Under the pieces are notes generated by a model that saw only the letters and a program-made list of their open reading frames with translations, was not told where the DNA came from and ran no database searches. A program made the position numbers and the translations under genes. Shown piece by piece: positions 25,853 to 35,059 of a stretch of 64,000 bases of DNA (position 1 is the stretch's first letter; every line of letters begins with the position of its first letter). Where the stretch lies: the NCBI GenBank assembly GCA_963666995.1, contig OY762941.1:3658001-3722000 (forward strand), in the 5' to 3' direction. This stretch comes from Syntrophobacter sp963666995 (GTDB lineage: Bacteria; Desulfobacterota; Syntrophobacteria; Syntrophobacterales; Syntrophobacteraceae).

Positions 25853-25919
25853 GGTGTCTGGGTGAATGGGCACCTTCACCGGCGGAGGCCATAAAAGTCA
25901 AACTGACCGAGGTATTCAA

Positions 25920-27422
25920 ATGACAAGTGAAATGTTTACATCCCGTTTGGGCAAAGGGAATGTCTTCCCGATGACCCCGTTTTACGAAGGGGATCCGCAA
26001 ACTGACCTCAAAGAGTCCCTGGATCGGGACCTCCAGCTTCACAAGGCGCACATCGTGATGCTCGCAGAGCAGGGCATCATCCAGAAGGATGTCGCCCGGG
26101 CGATCATGGGGGAACTCCTGAATCTCGAGAGCCTGGGGCTCGGCGGCCTCTCCGTGGATCCGAATCTGGGCCTGTACCTCAGCACCGAGAAGCACCTGGT
26201 GGAAAAGCTGGGAGCCGACGTGGCCGGAAAGCTGCACACGGCCCGGTCCCGAAACGATCTGGACCCTGCCAATATTCGTATGGACGTTCGCGGGAAAATC
26301 GAGCAGATCGAGCAGGCAATGTTCGAATTCCAGAAAGTGCTGCTTCGGGTAGCCGAGGAACATGCCGAGACCGTCATGCCGGGTTACACCCATCATTCGC
26401 AGCAAGCGCAACCTATCACTTTCGCGCATTACCTGCTGGCCGGTTACGATGCGTTTGTCCGTGATGTGCAACGGCTCGACCAGGCGTATGCCGTGGTGAA
26501 TCTCTGCCCCTTGGGCGGGTGCGCACTGGCCGGCACGGGTTTTCCGATCAACAGGGAGCGTCTTGCCGATTTGCTGGGCTTTTCCGGGATTGTGGAAAAC
26601 ACTTTGGATGGGGCGGGCGGCAATGTCGACTTCATACTGCAGACCGCCGCGGCCATCGCGATCTCGCTGTGTAATCTGGGTCGGCTGCTCGAAGGAATCT
26701 ATATCTGGAACACCGCCGAATTCGGAATGCTGGAGCTTGCCGACGAATACTGTTCGATCAGCAGCATCATGCCTCAAAAGAAGAATCCCGTTGCGCTCGA
26801 GATGGTCCGTGGAGAGGCCGTGCTCGCGGCCAACCGGTTGAACGAGATGCTGACTGTGCTCAAGGCGATTCCGCTTGGTGGAGGACGCGAGTGGCACTAC
26901 GCGGAGCGGCCTTTTCCGAGGTGTGTCAACACTGCAATCGGTTCCTTCATCACGATGGCCGGGATCCTGTCGACGATCACGGTTAAACGCGATGTCATGG
27001 TTCGCCGAGCGGCTGAAGGGTTTGGCACGGCAACCGAACTCGCAGACGAAATCGTGCGCCGTACCGGGCTCTCCTTCCGGCAATCCCATCACATCGTAGG
27101 CATCACCTGCCAGGAAGCAATCAAGGCCGGAAAGAAATCCAACGAAATCACAAGCGAGATGGTCGATGCAGCCGCCAGGGAGGTTATCGGAAAGCCGCTG
27201 GGGCTGGATCAGGAGATCGTGCGAATGGCCCTGGATCCGGTTGAGAACGTGCGTGTCCGGGATACCGTCGGTGGTCCCGCTCCCAAAGAGGTGAGAAGGA
27301 TGATCGAGAAGAGGAAGGACATCCTGGCCCGCGACCAGGCTCGCGCCGCGCAAAGGCAGTCGTTGCTGGCTCAAGCGGCCGGGGCATTGCGGGACGCATG
27401 CAAAGCGCTCATGGAAAACTGA
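25920..27422 (+). CDS. Argininosuccinate lyase-like C-N lyase (fumarase superfamily)
   Basis: The 500-residue protein carries the superfamily signature SSIMPQKKNP, and HTARSRNDLDPAN where ArgH has its TGRSRND substrate loop. It is longer than typical ArgH (about 460). No other arginine gene is nearby, and the neighbours are catabolic. Relatives in this branch split N-substituted aspartates such as EDDS or iminodisuccinate into fumarate and an amine. I infer a catabolic C-N lyase for a compound of that sort, with true ArgH as the alternative. Confidence 0.85.
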   Translation: MTSEMFTSRLGKGNVFPMTPFYEGDPQTDLKESLDRDLQLHKAHIVMLAEQGIIQKDVARAIMGELLNLESLGLGGLSVDPNLGLYLSTEKHLVEKLGADVAGKLHTARSRNDLDPANIRMDVRGKIEQIEQAMFEFQKVLLRVAEEHAETVMPGYTHHSQQAQPITFAHYLLAGYDAFVRDVQRLDQAYAVVNLCPLGGCALAGTGFPINRERLADLLGFSGIVENTLDGAGGNVDFILQTAAAIAISLCNLGRLLEGIYIWNTAEFGMLELADEYCSISSIMPQKKNPVALEMVRGEAVLAANRLNEMLTVLKAIPLGGGREWHYAERPFPRCVNTAIGSFITMAGILSTITVKRDVMVRRAAEGFGTATELADEIVRRTGLSFRQSHHIVGITCQEAIKAGKKSNEITSEMVDAAAREVIGKPLGLDQEIVRMALDPVENVRVRDTVGGPAPKEVRRMIEKRKDILARDQARAAQRQSLLAQAAGALRDACKALMEN

Positions 27423-27447
27423 ACCCAAGCAGAAAGGTAGAAGAACG

Positions 27448-28488
27448 ATGATCGAACTGAACGCCGAGCAGGAAGCCCGTGCGATGGAACTCCATCGCAC
27501 GGCGGTGGTTATTAACGCGCTGGAATCCACGTATGTCATCGAGGAGGAGAAATATTTCCGGAAGCTGCTGGACGGAGGCCTCAACGGGACGTGGGTCACG
27601 GTGGGCGGGGACAGCCTGATGGAATCGTTGAATGAAGCGTCCGGAATGCTGGCCACCATCAGGAAACACAGTGACAAGATGGTGCAGGCGACAAAGGCTG
27701 CGGATTTCGCGGATGCGAAGGCAAACGGCAAGGTGGCCATTCTTTTCGGAACTCAAAACGGAAGCTGCCTCGAGAACGACCCCAAATTGTTGGAAGTGTT
27801 TTACCGGTTGGGCTATCGTGTGATGGGTCTTACCTACAGCGGGTCAAACTTCCTCGGAGCCGGCTGTGCGGAACTTACCCGTGAGGTGCAGGGTCTTAGC
27901 TTCCATGGGATTGAGGTGATGGAAGAGATGAACCGTCTCGGGATTCTCGTCGACATGTCCCACTCCGGCGACGCCACAACCTGGGACGTTCTCAAGCGGT
28001 CGAAGAAACCGGTCGTTTTCACTCACTGTAACGCGCGAGCCCTATCGGACACGACGCGAAACAAACCCGACGATCAGATCAAGGCCATGGCCGACACGGG
28101 CGGGGTGATAGGAGTCGTGGCCCTTCCGAGGATGGTGAACAACGACCTGACCAAAGCGACATTGGAAGGCATGATGGACCACCTCGACTACCTCGTGCGC
28201 CTGGTGGGAGTGGACCATGTCGGGCTGGGGTTGGATCACACGGACACCGTTGAACGGTTTCCGGTTCTGCCAAAAAACACCGGGGACTTGATCTGGCGGA
28301 TCAGACGACCCGAGATGGCGGGGACCCGGGACCAGTTTTATACCGTCCCATACGCTAAGGACATCGAAGACTTGCGCAAAGTGCCTAACATCACGCGGTG
28401 CCTGGTCGCTCGCGGGTATTCGGATGACGATATCATCAAAATCCTCGGCGGCAACTGGCTCAGGGTGTTCCGTGAAGTGGCCGGATGA
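27448..28488 (+). CDS. Membrane-dipeptidase (M19) family protein with altered metal site
   Basis: The 346-residue protein has the M19 fold markers LVDMSHSG (first histidine), VFTHCNARAL (second histidine) and VGLGLDHTDT. The usual N-terminal HxD metal pair, normally in a DGHND motif, is replaced here by VINALEST, and the bridging glutamate segment reads LFGTQNG. Three of the five usual zinc ligands thus appear to be missing. It may bind a single metal or have a different reaction. It follows the ArgH-like lyase by 25 bases in the same operon, so a hydrolase or amidase on the imported compound is the natural guess. Confidence 0.85.
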   Translation: MIELNAEQEARAMELHRTAVVINALESTYVIEEEKYFRKLLDGGLNGTWVTVGGDSLMESLNEASGMLATIRKHSDKMVQATKAADFADAKANGKVAILFGTQNGSCLENDPKLLEVFYRLGYRVMGLTYSGSNFLGAGCAELTREVQGLSFHGIEVMEEMNRLGILVDMSHSGDATTWDVLKRSKKPVVFTHCNARALSDTTRNKPDDQIKAMADTGGVIGVVALPRMVNNDLTKATLEGMMDHLDYLVRLVGVDHVGLGLDHTDTVERFPVLPKNTGDLIWRIRRPEMAGTRDQFYTVPYAKDIEDLRKVPNITRCLVARGYSDDDIIKILGGNWLRVFREVAG

Positions 28489-29020
28489 GAGCATGGTCCC
28501 GGAGGATGCGCTCCCGCAGGTCTTGCCGCCATTGTGCTGAAAAGCGGAAGAGCGCTGCTGCCGCAAATCCCCGGGACCGTCACGGGCATAAGTCAACCGG
28601 GTTTTGATGCTTTGGTTCACATTCCTGAAAGCGGCCAAAACGGCCTTATATTTAGTGGACACCCGCTTTCTGATGCCTTGGGGCGGTTTAAGGAGGACAT
28701 GATCCTTGGACCCCTTGAGGCAACAGGAGCGGGAGGAGAAGGCGATGTTCCTGCGGGGGGCACGGCAGGGGCTGATGCCCAAACAGGATCCAGGTGATAA
28801 TTGAGTTGTTTGGCCGGAAACGTCACCCTGGCGATATTGCCGGGGTCCAGTGTCGTGAATTGGAATTACCCAATAATTTCAAAGAGCCTGGATTCCGGCC
28901 TTCGCCGGAATGACGAATCCTGATTTCATCTGGCCTCGGCTTATCCTTTGAGCAATAGGCCGGGTATGATTACTCCCGGGATTTGCGCTCTCCGAGAGCA
29001 TCACAAGGCGAGAGGAGTCT
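28489..29020. other. Gap with repeat between dipeptidase and transporter ATPase genes
   Basis: About 530 bases. The right half holds copy 2 of the 101-base repeat. The left half has an open frame (28534-28797) without a family match; its wording looks like repeat-derived DNA or the worn end of a mobile element, which I cannot name. The gap separates the ATPases from the rest of their transporter. Confidence 0.5.
28822..28922 (+). repeat. Dispersed 101-base repeat, copy 2
   Basis: Same length and orientation as 5599-5699, with only a handful of base differences. Two hairpins are again present (CCTGGC/GCCGGGG imperfect, and ATTCCGGC/GCCGGAAT). The flanking phrases CAGGATCCAGGT upstream and TGGCCTCGG downstream are also shared, so the mobile or amplified unit may be larger than 101 bases. 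Confidence 0.85.
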
Positions 29021-30001
29021 ATGGCAGCATTACTGGAAGTGAAAGACCTCAAAACATATTTCTACACCAAGGCAGGGGTGGTCAAAGCGGTTGACGGAGT
29101 CTCCTATGGAGTGTCTCAGGGCGAAGCCCTGGGGGTTGTCGGGGAGAGCGGCTGCGGAAAGAGCGTAAGCGCCCTGTCGATAATGCGCCTGGTTAAACAA
29201 CCTCCCGGCAGAATTGTTGACGGGGCGATTCTGTTCAAGGGACAAAACCTGCTCGACCTCGAAGACAAGGAAATGCGTCGTCTGCGAGGCTGCAAAATTG
29301 CGATGATCTTCCAGGATCCGATAATGAGCCTCAACCCCGTGCACACCATTGGCCGGCAGATAGGTGAAGTGCTGCGGCTGCATATGGGGATGAACAAGGC
29401 GCAGGCCCGAAACCGAACGGTTGAAATGCTCGAACTGGTGGGCATCCCTTCGGCTGCGGAACGGCTTGGCAACTACCCCTACCAGTTCAGCGGCGGGATG
29501 TGCCAGAGAGTGATGATCGCGATGGCTCTGGCCTGCAACCCCGAGGTAATAATCGCGGATGAACCCACTACGGCACTCGACGTGACCATACAGGCGCAGA
29601 TCATAGAATTGTTCAAAAAGCTCATAAAAGAACTGAAGATGACGGTTATTTGGATATCGCATGATTTGGGGGTGGTGGCCGGCCTGTGCGATAAGGTCAA
29701 TGTGATGTATGCGGGCCGCGTTGTGGAAACAGCACCGGTAAGGGAGCTTTTTGCCAAAGCCCTGCATCCGTATACCACCAACCTGCTGAAGTGCATACCG
29801 AGACTGGACGCGCAAGGCAACGCCAAATTAATGCCCATCGACGGACTGCCTCCAAACCTTGGGAAACTGCCTGCCGGATGCGCTTTCCACCCGCGCTGCC
29901 CTCAACAGGGTGATCTCTGCCAAAAAGAACGACCGACTCTGCGCAGTGTGAGGCCCGGCCATGATGTGGCTTGCTGGAAATGTACGGAAGGTGCCGCATG
30001 A
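29021..30001 (+). CDS. Peptide-type ABC transporter ATP-binding protein (DppD family)
   Basis: The 326-residue protein follows AGAGGAG. Walker A is GESGCGKS, the signature FSGGMCQR, Walker B IIADEPTTALD, and the H-loop WISHDLGVV. The C-terminal oligopeptide/dipeptide extension with cysteines (CAFHPRCPQQGDLC) is complete. It pairs with the DppF-type protein next to it and with the permeases at 20297-22180, which lie five genes upstream. Confidence 0.95.
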   Translation: MAALLEVKDLKTYFYTKAGVVKAVDGVSYGVSQGEALGVVGESGCGKSVSALSIMRLVKQPPGRIVDGAILFKGQNLLDLEDKEMRRLRGCKIAMIFQDPIMSLNPVHTIGRQIGEVLRLHMGMNKAQARNRTVEMLELVGIPSAAERLGNYPYQFSGGMCQRVMIAMALACNPEVIIADEPTTALDVTIQAQIIELFKKLIKELKMTVIWISHDLGVVAGLCDKVNVMYAGRVVETAPVRELFAKALHPYTTNLLKCIPRLDAQGNAKLMPIDGLPPNLGKLPAGCAFHPRCPQQGDLCQKERPTLRSVRPGHDVACWKCTEGAA

Positions 30002-30999
30002 AGGACGACCATAAAGGTAGAAATCCTCAAGACGAGATTTTGCTGGTAAAAGATCTGAAGGTGCATTTCCCCATAAAGAAGGGGGGAGTGTTAAAGCGCA
30101 GGGCAGGCGTGCTCAAGGCGGTCGACGGCCTGACGTTTTTCATCAGGAAGGGAGAGACCCTGGGTCTGGTCGGCGAAAGCGGCTGCGGGAAATCCACTAC
30201 GGGAAGAGCCATTTTGCAGCTCTATCGGCCCACGGCCGGCGAGGTGATCTTTCAGGGCAGGAACCTGTGCACCATGCAAAATGAAGAGCTGCGCAGGATG
30301 CGCCGCTATATGCAGATCATATTCCAGGACCCCGGCGCCTCTCTTAATCCACGGATGAGTATCGGTTCGATCATTGCCGAACCGATGAAGATTGCCGGGT
30401 TGGCCAGGGGCCAGGCCGGACGGGAAAAGGTGGAAGCTCTGTTGCAGGAAGTCGGCCTCAACCCGCGCTTTGGCGACCGCTATCCCCACGAGGCCAGCGG
30501 CGGCCAGAAGCAGCGGGTCGGCATCGCTCGGGCCCTGGCGGTCGAGCCCAATTTCATCGTCTGCGATGAGCCGTTGAGCGCCCTCGATGTATCGATTCAG
30601 GCGCAGATAATCAACTTACTCAAAGACCTGCAGGAGAAGCGAAATCTGACGTATCTGTTCATCTCCCACGATTTGAGCGCTGTCAGACACGTATCGGACA
30701 GGGTGGCGGTGATGTACCTTGGCAAGGTGCTTGAGCTGGCGGACAAAACCCAGATCTATGCTGGCCCGCTTCATCCCTACACAAAAGCTCTTCTCTCGGC
30801 CGTGCCCATACCCGATCCCATCATTGAAGCCAAGCGTGAAAGAATCGTCCTGACGGGTGACGTGCCGTCTCCGCTGCGCCCTCCGCAAGGCTGCCGATTC
30901 TCGACTCGCTGCCCGCTGGTTCTTCCGATTTGCAGGGAAGCCGAGCCGGAGTTTCGTGATATGGGCGACCTCCATTTCGTCAGTTGCCATCGGGCCTAG
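29998..30999 (+). CDS. Peptide-type ABC transporter ATP-binding protein (DppF family)
   Basis: The 333-residue protein begins at an ATGA overlap with the DppD gene. Walker A is GESGCGKST, the signature ASGGQKQR, Walker B FIVCDEPLSALD and the H-loop FISHDLSAV. The C-terminal CRFSTRCPLVLPIC cysteine motif matches the family. Together with the upstream ATPase it powers the importer fed by the two family 5 binding proteins. Confidence 0.95.
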   Translation: MKDDHKGRNPQDEILLVKDLKVHFPIKKGGVLKRRAGVLKAVDGLTFFIRKGETLGLVGESGCGKSTTGRAILQLYRPTAGEVIFQGRNLCTMQNEELRRMRRYMQIIFQDPGASLNPRMSIGSIIAEPMKIAGLARGQAGREKVEALLQEVGLNPRFGDRYPHEASGGQKQRVGIARALAVEPNFIVCDEPLSALDVSIQAQIINLLKDLQEKRNLTYLFISHDLSAVRHVSDRVAVMYLGKVLELADKTQIYAGPLHPYTKALLSAVPIPDPIIEAKRERIVLTGDVPSPLRPPQGCRFSTRCPLVLPICREAEPEFRDMGDLHFVSCHRA

Positions 31000-31304
31000 A
31001 GGAGTTCTCCCGATTCGGTGAGAGACAGGCGGACGCTCACCCTCCGCGAAAACCTCCAACGGGAGTGCGGGAGCAGGAACTTATGCATGATTCGACCGGC
31101 CCATGCTCTTCCGGAAGAATTTCCAACGGCGAAGACGTCCTATCCATCTTTGGGGGAACTCAGTTGACGGGACAAGCGTAGTGCGGGAAATTCGCATACC
31201 GCGTTAAAGCAGGCGGAAATCGGAAGTGGACCCGCAAGGCGCAACGCCCCGGTCCTCGGCCCAACCCATGCGGAGGGACCCTGCCGCGATAAACAGAGGT
31301 TAAC
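31000..31304. other. Gap before the LarA-like gene
   Basis: About 300 bases with no gene recognised. GC-rich arms around 31200-31290 could fold, but I cannot match them to a known riboswitch. A weak GAGG ribosome site lies just before the ATG at 31305. Confidence 0.4.
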
Positions 31305-32576
31305 ATGAACCAGGACTTACAGCTTCCAATTATGTGGTTTGTACAACAATGTTTCAATGCTTCCCCCCCGATAGATGTGAAGACAACCTACGATACACAG
31401 TGGGAATCCATAAAGGAGAATATCAGTCTGTCTCCCGGCGCGGAGGTCGCAGTCTGCGTGGGCAGCAGAGGGATTGCGAATTTGGTGGAAGTGGTGTCGA
31501 CGGTGGTCCTCAGCCTCAAGCAGGCAGCTCTGAAACCCTTTATCACTTCCGCCATGGGCTCGCACGGGGGTGCCACCGCCCAGGGTCAGGTTGAGGTGTT
31601 GGCTCACATGGGGATCACCGAGGACACCGTGGGGGCCCCGATCAAGGTTACCATGGAGGTGGAAAAGATCGGCGAAGTCGACGGTGTGTCCATTTTCCTG
31701 GACAAGTTGGCATACCAGGCGGGGGGGATTGTCCTGATCAACAGAATCAAGCCCCACACGGACTTCACGGGCCCTACCGAGAGCGGGCTTATCAAAATGA
31801 CGGCCATCGGTCTTGGGAATCAGATCGGAGCGGATTATTACCACAGGCTTTCCGTATCACGCGGTATGTACGAGATTATCAACACCGTGGGTACGGAATT
31901 GATAAAACGCTGCAAAGTACTGTTTGGCGTAGGGCTCGTGGAAAATCAGAGGCATGAGACCGCCGTACTTCGGTTGATCCCGGGCTGTGACATTAAAACA
32001 GAGGAGCCGAAGTTGCTCGTGCAGGCACGTGAGTATCTCTCGCGCCTGCCTTTGGACGAAATGGATCTATTGATCGTGGACCAGATCGGAAAGGAAATCA
32101 GCGGCAGCGGCATGGATCCCATCGTAACAGGTCGCCGGCCCTGTGCCCACAGCCCGGAACGATCATGGCCGAAGATCACCCGCATCTTTGTTCGGGATAT
32201 AACCCCGGCCAGTGAAGGCAATGCCGTCGGGATCGGCCATGCCGACTTCACCACCCGGTGCGTGGTAGATAAGATCGATTTGGAAAAGACCGCCATCAAT
32301 TGTGTCACAGCCTGTTGCCCGGAAGACGGCAAAATCCCGTTGACCTATTCAAATGATCGTAATGCCGTCCAGGCGGCCTTGATGACGTTGAGGCCGTATG
32401 AACTCAACGATCTCAGGCTCGTCCACATTAAGAACACACTGGAATTGAGTACCCTCCTGGTCTCCGAGCCTTGCCTTCCGGACCTGATGGGCGATTGTCG
32501 GGTGGTTTCCACGAAACGGCCAATCACTTTCGATGATAAAGGCGGCATCATTTCAGAATTTGAACAGGAATTTTGA
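31305..32576 (+). CDS. DUF2088 / lactate racemase (LarA) N-domain-like protein
   Basis: The 423-residue protein has the LarA-like segment SAMGSHGGATAQGQ and GIVLINRIKPHTDFTG, found in DUF2088 proteins. LarA racemises lactate with a nickel-pincer cofactor, and relatives act on other 2-hydroxyacids. Whether this protein holds that cofactor is not visible. With D-2-hydroxyacid dehydrogenases in the same region, a 2-hydroxyacid racemase or epimerase role is attractive but unproven. It is likely the last gene of the long plus-strand train. Confidence 0.8.
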   Translation: MNQDLQLPIMWFVQQCFNASPPIDVKTTYDTQWESIKENISLSPGAEVAVCVGSRGIANLVEVVSTVVLSLKQAALKPFITSAMGSHGGATAQGQVEVLAHMGITEDTVGAPIKVTMEVEKIGEVDGVSIFLDKLAYQAGGIVLINRIKPHTDFTGPTESGLIKMTAIGLGNQIGADYYHRLSVSRGMYEIINTVGTELIKRCKVLFGVGLVENQRHETAVLRLIPGCDIKTEEPKLLVQAREYLSRLPLDEMDLLIVDQIGKEISGSGMDPIVTGRRPCAHSPERSWPKITRIFVRDITPASEGNAVGIGHADFTTRCVVDKIDLEKTAINCVTACCPEDGKIPLTYSNDRNAVQAALMTLRPYELNDLRLVHIKNTLELSTLLVSEPCLPDLMGDCRVVSTKRPITFDDKGGIISEFEQEF

Positions 32577-32979
32577 TCACAGCACCAAAAAGAGAAGAAC
32601 AGAACCGATGAAAGCAAAACGACTCGACCTGTCACAAAGATTCCCTTTAATGGAGCACGTCATGCCCGCGGCGGGAGCGGAGTATTCCTTCATTATTTCG
32701 CACGCCGGGGGAACCGGGTTCCGGAATTGCCGGGTGATGGGCAATACCTGACTGCGACGGGTCTTAACTGAGTGGGAACCCACCGGTTTCCGCCTGCCTT
32801 TTTTGATGGTCGTATACTCAAAGCCTGCCTCGACGCTGCTGACTGCGCAAAGGGTTAGCCGGAAGCTTCACTGAGAATCGGTGCATGGATTCACGGCCTG
32901 AGAAAAATCGAAAAGGTGATGAAACTCTGAGACCGGGGATAATCTTTCCCGCTGTATATCCGGAAATATGGAGGTTGGC
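32577..32979. other. Gap with one small open frame
   Basis: A 47-codon frame (32608-32751) starts at an ATG behind AGAGAAGAA, only 31 bases after the LarA-like gene, and could be a small gene or the stump of a lost one; no family recognised. The rest, to 32979, holds no visible gene or terminator. Confidence 0.4.
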
Positions 32980-34455
32980 ATGGAAACTTCACACTGTCAT
33001 AAAGGAAACTGCAACAAGAATTACAACGGGGTCTGGGGGATGTTCATTGACGGCGAATTTCGGACCGCGGCGTCGGGTGCGCATCTGCAGGAGTTCGATC
33101 CTCGCACTGGAAAGCCGGGCTTTCGCATTGCCAGAGGCAGCGCGGCCGATGTCGATCGGGCGGTTGCCGGCGCACAGCTTGCGCTGCCCGGCTGGCGCGA
33201 TCGCAAGCCGCTGGAGCGTGGCCGGGTGCTGATCGCCATGGCAACCTCACTGCGTGCCCGGCTCGACGAATTTGCGCGCTCCGAGCAGTGCGAGACCGGC
33301 AAGCCCATCGCTCAATCGCGCAACGACGCGGAGGTGACCGCTCAGTACTTCGAATTCTACGGCGGACTTGCGGCCGGCGTGGAAGGCGAGAGCATTGATG
33401 TGGGCCCGGACCGGTTGTGCTATACGCGTCGCGAACCCTACGGTACGGTGGGAGTGATCCTGCCGTGGAACGCACCGCTCAACCAGGCCGGTCGCGGCAT
33501 TGCACCGGCGCTGGCGGTGGGTAACACGGTCGTCGCCAAGCCTTCGAAGTTCACTTCGGTTTCCCTGTTGATGCTGGCCGAACTGGCGGTAGCCTGCGGG
33601 CTGCCGGCCGGCGTACTCAATGTCGTGACCGGCTCAGGCCCTGAAGTGGGTACCCCGCTGGCGGCGCATCCCGGGGTGGCTAAAATCTGCTTCACGGGAT
33701 CGGTGCGCGCGGGACGCGAGATCGGCCATATTGCCGCCGAACGCGTTATCCCCGTCACCCTGGAGTTGGGCGGCAAGTCCCCCAATATCGTATTTGCGGA
33801 TGCCGATCTGGACGCCGCGGTCAAGGGCGTGGTGGCCGGTTTCACCTCCAATGCCGGCCAGGCCTGCATTGCCGGCACCCGCTGCCTGGTCGAACGCAGC
33901 CTGCATGATCGCTTCGTCTCAGCGTTGGCTGAGGCGGTCGGGCAGTTGAAGGTCGGACCGGGCGAGGACTGCACTATCGGGCCGATCATCACTGAAGCTC
34001 AATGGACCTGCGTTAACGAGTATTTCGACATTGCAGCCGACGAAGGCGCCGTACTGCTGACCGGTGGTGCCCGCCCCGGCGGCTCGGCTCCGGAGTCAGG
34101 CTGGTTCGTGCGGCCCACTGTCTACACCGGCGTGCGTCCCGAGATGCGCATCGCGCGCGAGGAAATCTTCGGCCCGGTATGCGTGGTCATGGCTTTCGAC
34201 AACGAAGAAGCTGCTATCGCCATGGCCAACGACACCGAATATGGTCTGGCCGCCGGCTTGTGGACGCGTGACGTCGGGAGGGCGCACCGCGTGGCCGCGC
34301 TCCTGCAGGCCGGCCAGGTCTATGTCAACGAGTACCCGGCCGGCAGCGTCGAAACCCCTTTTGGCGGCTACAAGCAAAGCGGCATCGGGCGCGAGAAGGG
34401 CCGCGAGGCGCTGAGTCACTACACGCAGCTAAAGACCGTCATTGTGAAGCTATAG
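32980..34455 (+). CDS. NAD(P)-dependent aldehyde dehydrogenase
   Basis: The 491-residue protein (ATG at 32980 after GGAGGT; an upstream in-frame ATG lies at 32968) is a full-length ALDH. Catalytic glutamate is in VTLELGGKSPN, the nucleophilic cysteine in NAGQACIAGTR, and the cofactor loop in FTGSVRAGREI. It oxidises an aldehyde to the acid, perhaps the same product handled by the AOR. Codon choice (dense CGC, CTG, GCC) differs from the genes around it and suggests a separate origin. The substrate is unknown. Confidence 0.93.
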   Translation: METSHCHKGNCNKNYNGVWGMFIDGEFRTAASGAHLQEFDPRTGKPGFRIARGSAADVDRAVAGAQLALPGWRDRKPLERGRVLIAMATSLRARLDEFARSEQCETGKPIAQSRNDAEVTAQYFEFYGGLAAGVEGESIDVGPDRLCYTRREPYGTVGVILPWNAPLNQAGRGIAPALAVGNTVVAKPSKFTSVSLLMLAELAVACGLPAGVLNVVTGSGPEVGTPLAAHPGVAKICFTGSVRAGREIGHIAAERVIPVTLELGGKSPNIVFADADLDAAVKGVVAGFTSNAGQACIAGTRCLVERSLHDRFVSALAEAVGQLKVGPGEDCTIGPIITEAQWTCVNEYFDIAADEGAVLLTGGARPGGSAPESGWFVRPTVYTGVRPEMRIAREEIFGPVCVVMAFDNEEAAIAMANDTEYGLAAGLWTRDVGRAHRVAALLQAGQVYVNEYPAGSVETPFGGYKQSGIGREKGREALSHYTQLKTVIVKL

Positions 34456-34633
34456 GTACGGTACAACGCTGTCCACCCCGGCAGCGCTTTGAACTTTTCA
34501 CTCCGGGTAATCCCTGCATTTGCGCTGCCGGGGGCAAAGCAAAACCGGCCGGTGAAGACTGAGGGCACGGCTTCACCCGGCGCCTCGTCAATGACGGGGC
34601 CGTTCCATTTCGATAACTGAAGGGAAAATAATA

Positions 34634-35059
34634 ATGAACATGGAAGGTGTGAAGTCCCTGATGGAGGAAGTCCACTGGGGTTCCTTGGCCTCAACGGACG
34701 GCAAGACCGTCGGTGTGCGCCCGATGGGGAGTTGGGCATGGATAGGCGGGGAACTCTGGTGTGCGACCTCGACTTCTTCGGAGAAGGCCGCTCAAATAAG
34801 AATGGTCCCGCACGCCGAGTACTGTTTCGGGAGGCCCGACGGGGAGCATGTACGGATTTCAGGGCCATGCGTCGTAAGCACGGACAGCCTGGACAGGATC
34901 ACGCTCTACGATGCGGTGCCCGGTCTCAAAAGGCTCATCAGCGGCCCGGGTGATCCCGACTTCGCCATCATACGGATGAAACCCGATCGCATTCGATACA
35001 GGGGAACCTCCGGCCATGGCTATAAAGAAATTCAATTCGACCGGCACTGCCCTGTTTGA
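34634..35059 (+). CDS. Pyridoxamine 5'-phosphate oxidase-fold protein
   Basis: The 141-residue protein follows GAAGGGAA. Its pattern (LASTDGKTVGVRPMG, GELWCATSTSSEKAAQI, HVRISGPCVV) is that of the split-barrel flavin-binding PNPOx-like family. It is short for true PdxH and lacks the usual substrate arginines that I can check, so a flavin or F420-type reductase of unknown role is more likely. It sits alone between the ALDH and Fhs genes. Confidence 0.75.
   Translation: MNMEGVKSLMEEVHWGSLASTDGKTVGVRPMGSWAWIGGELWCATSTSSEKAAQIRMVPHAEYCFGRPDGEHVRISGPCVVSTDSLDRITLYDAVPGLKRLISGPGDPDFAIIRMKPDRIRYRGTSGHGYKEIQFDRHCPV

Noticed and set aside
25767..27740. A 657-codon open frame on the minus strand
   Set aside because: It is the antisense shadow of the ArgH-like lyase gene; the plus frame has full family motifs and a ribosome site, the minus frame has neither.
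28534..28797. Possible end of an insertion sequence
   Set aside because: The wording resembles a transposon edge, but I can find neither a transposase motif nor matching terminal repeats.
31200..31300. A possible riboswitch before the LarA-like gene
   Set aside because: GC-rich arms can be drawn, but no conserved core of a known riboswitch class is recognisable.
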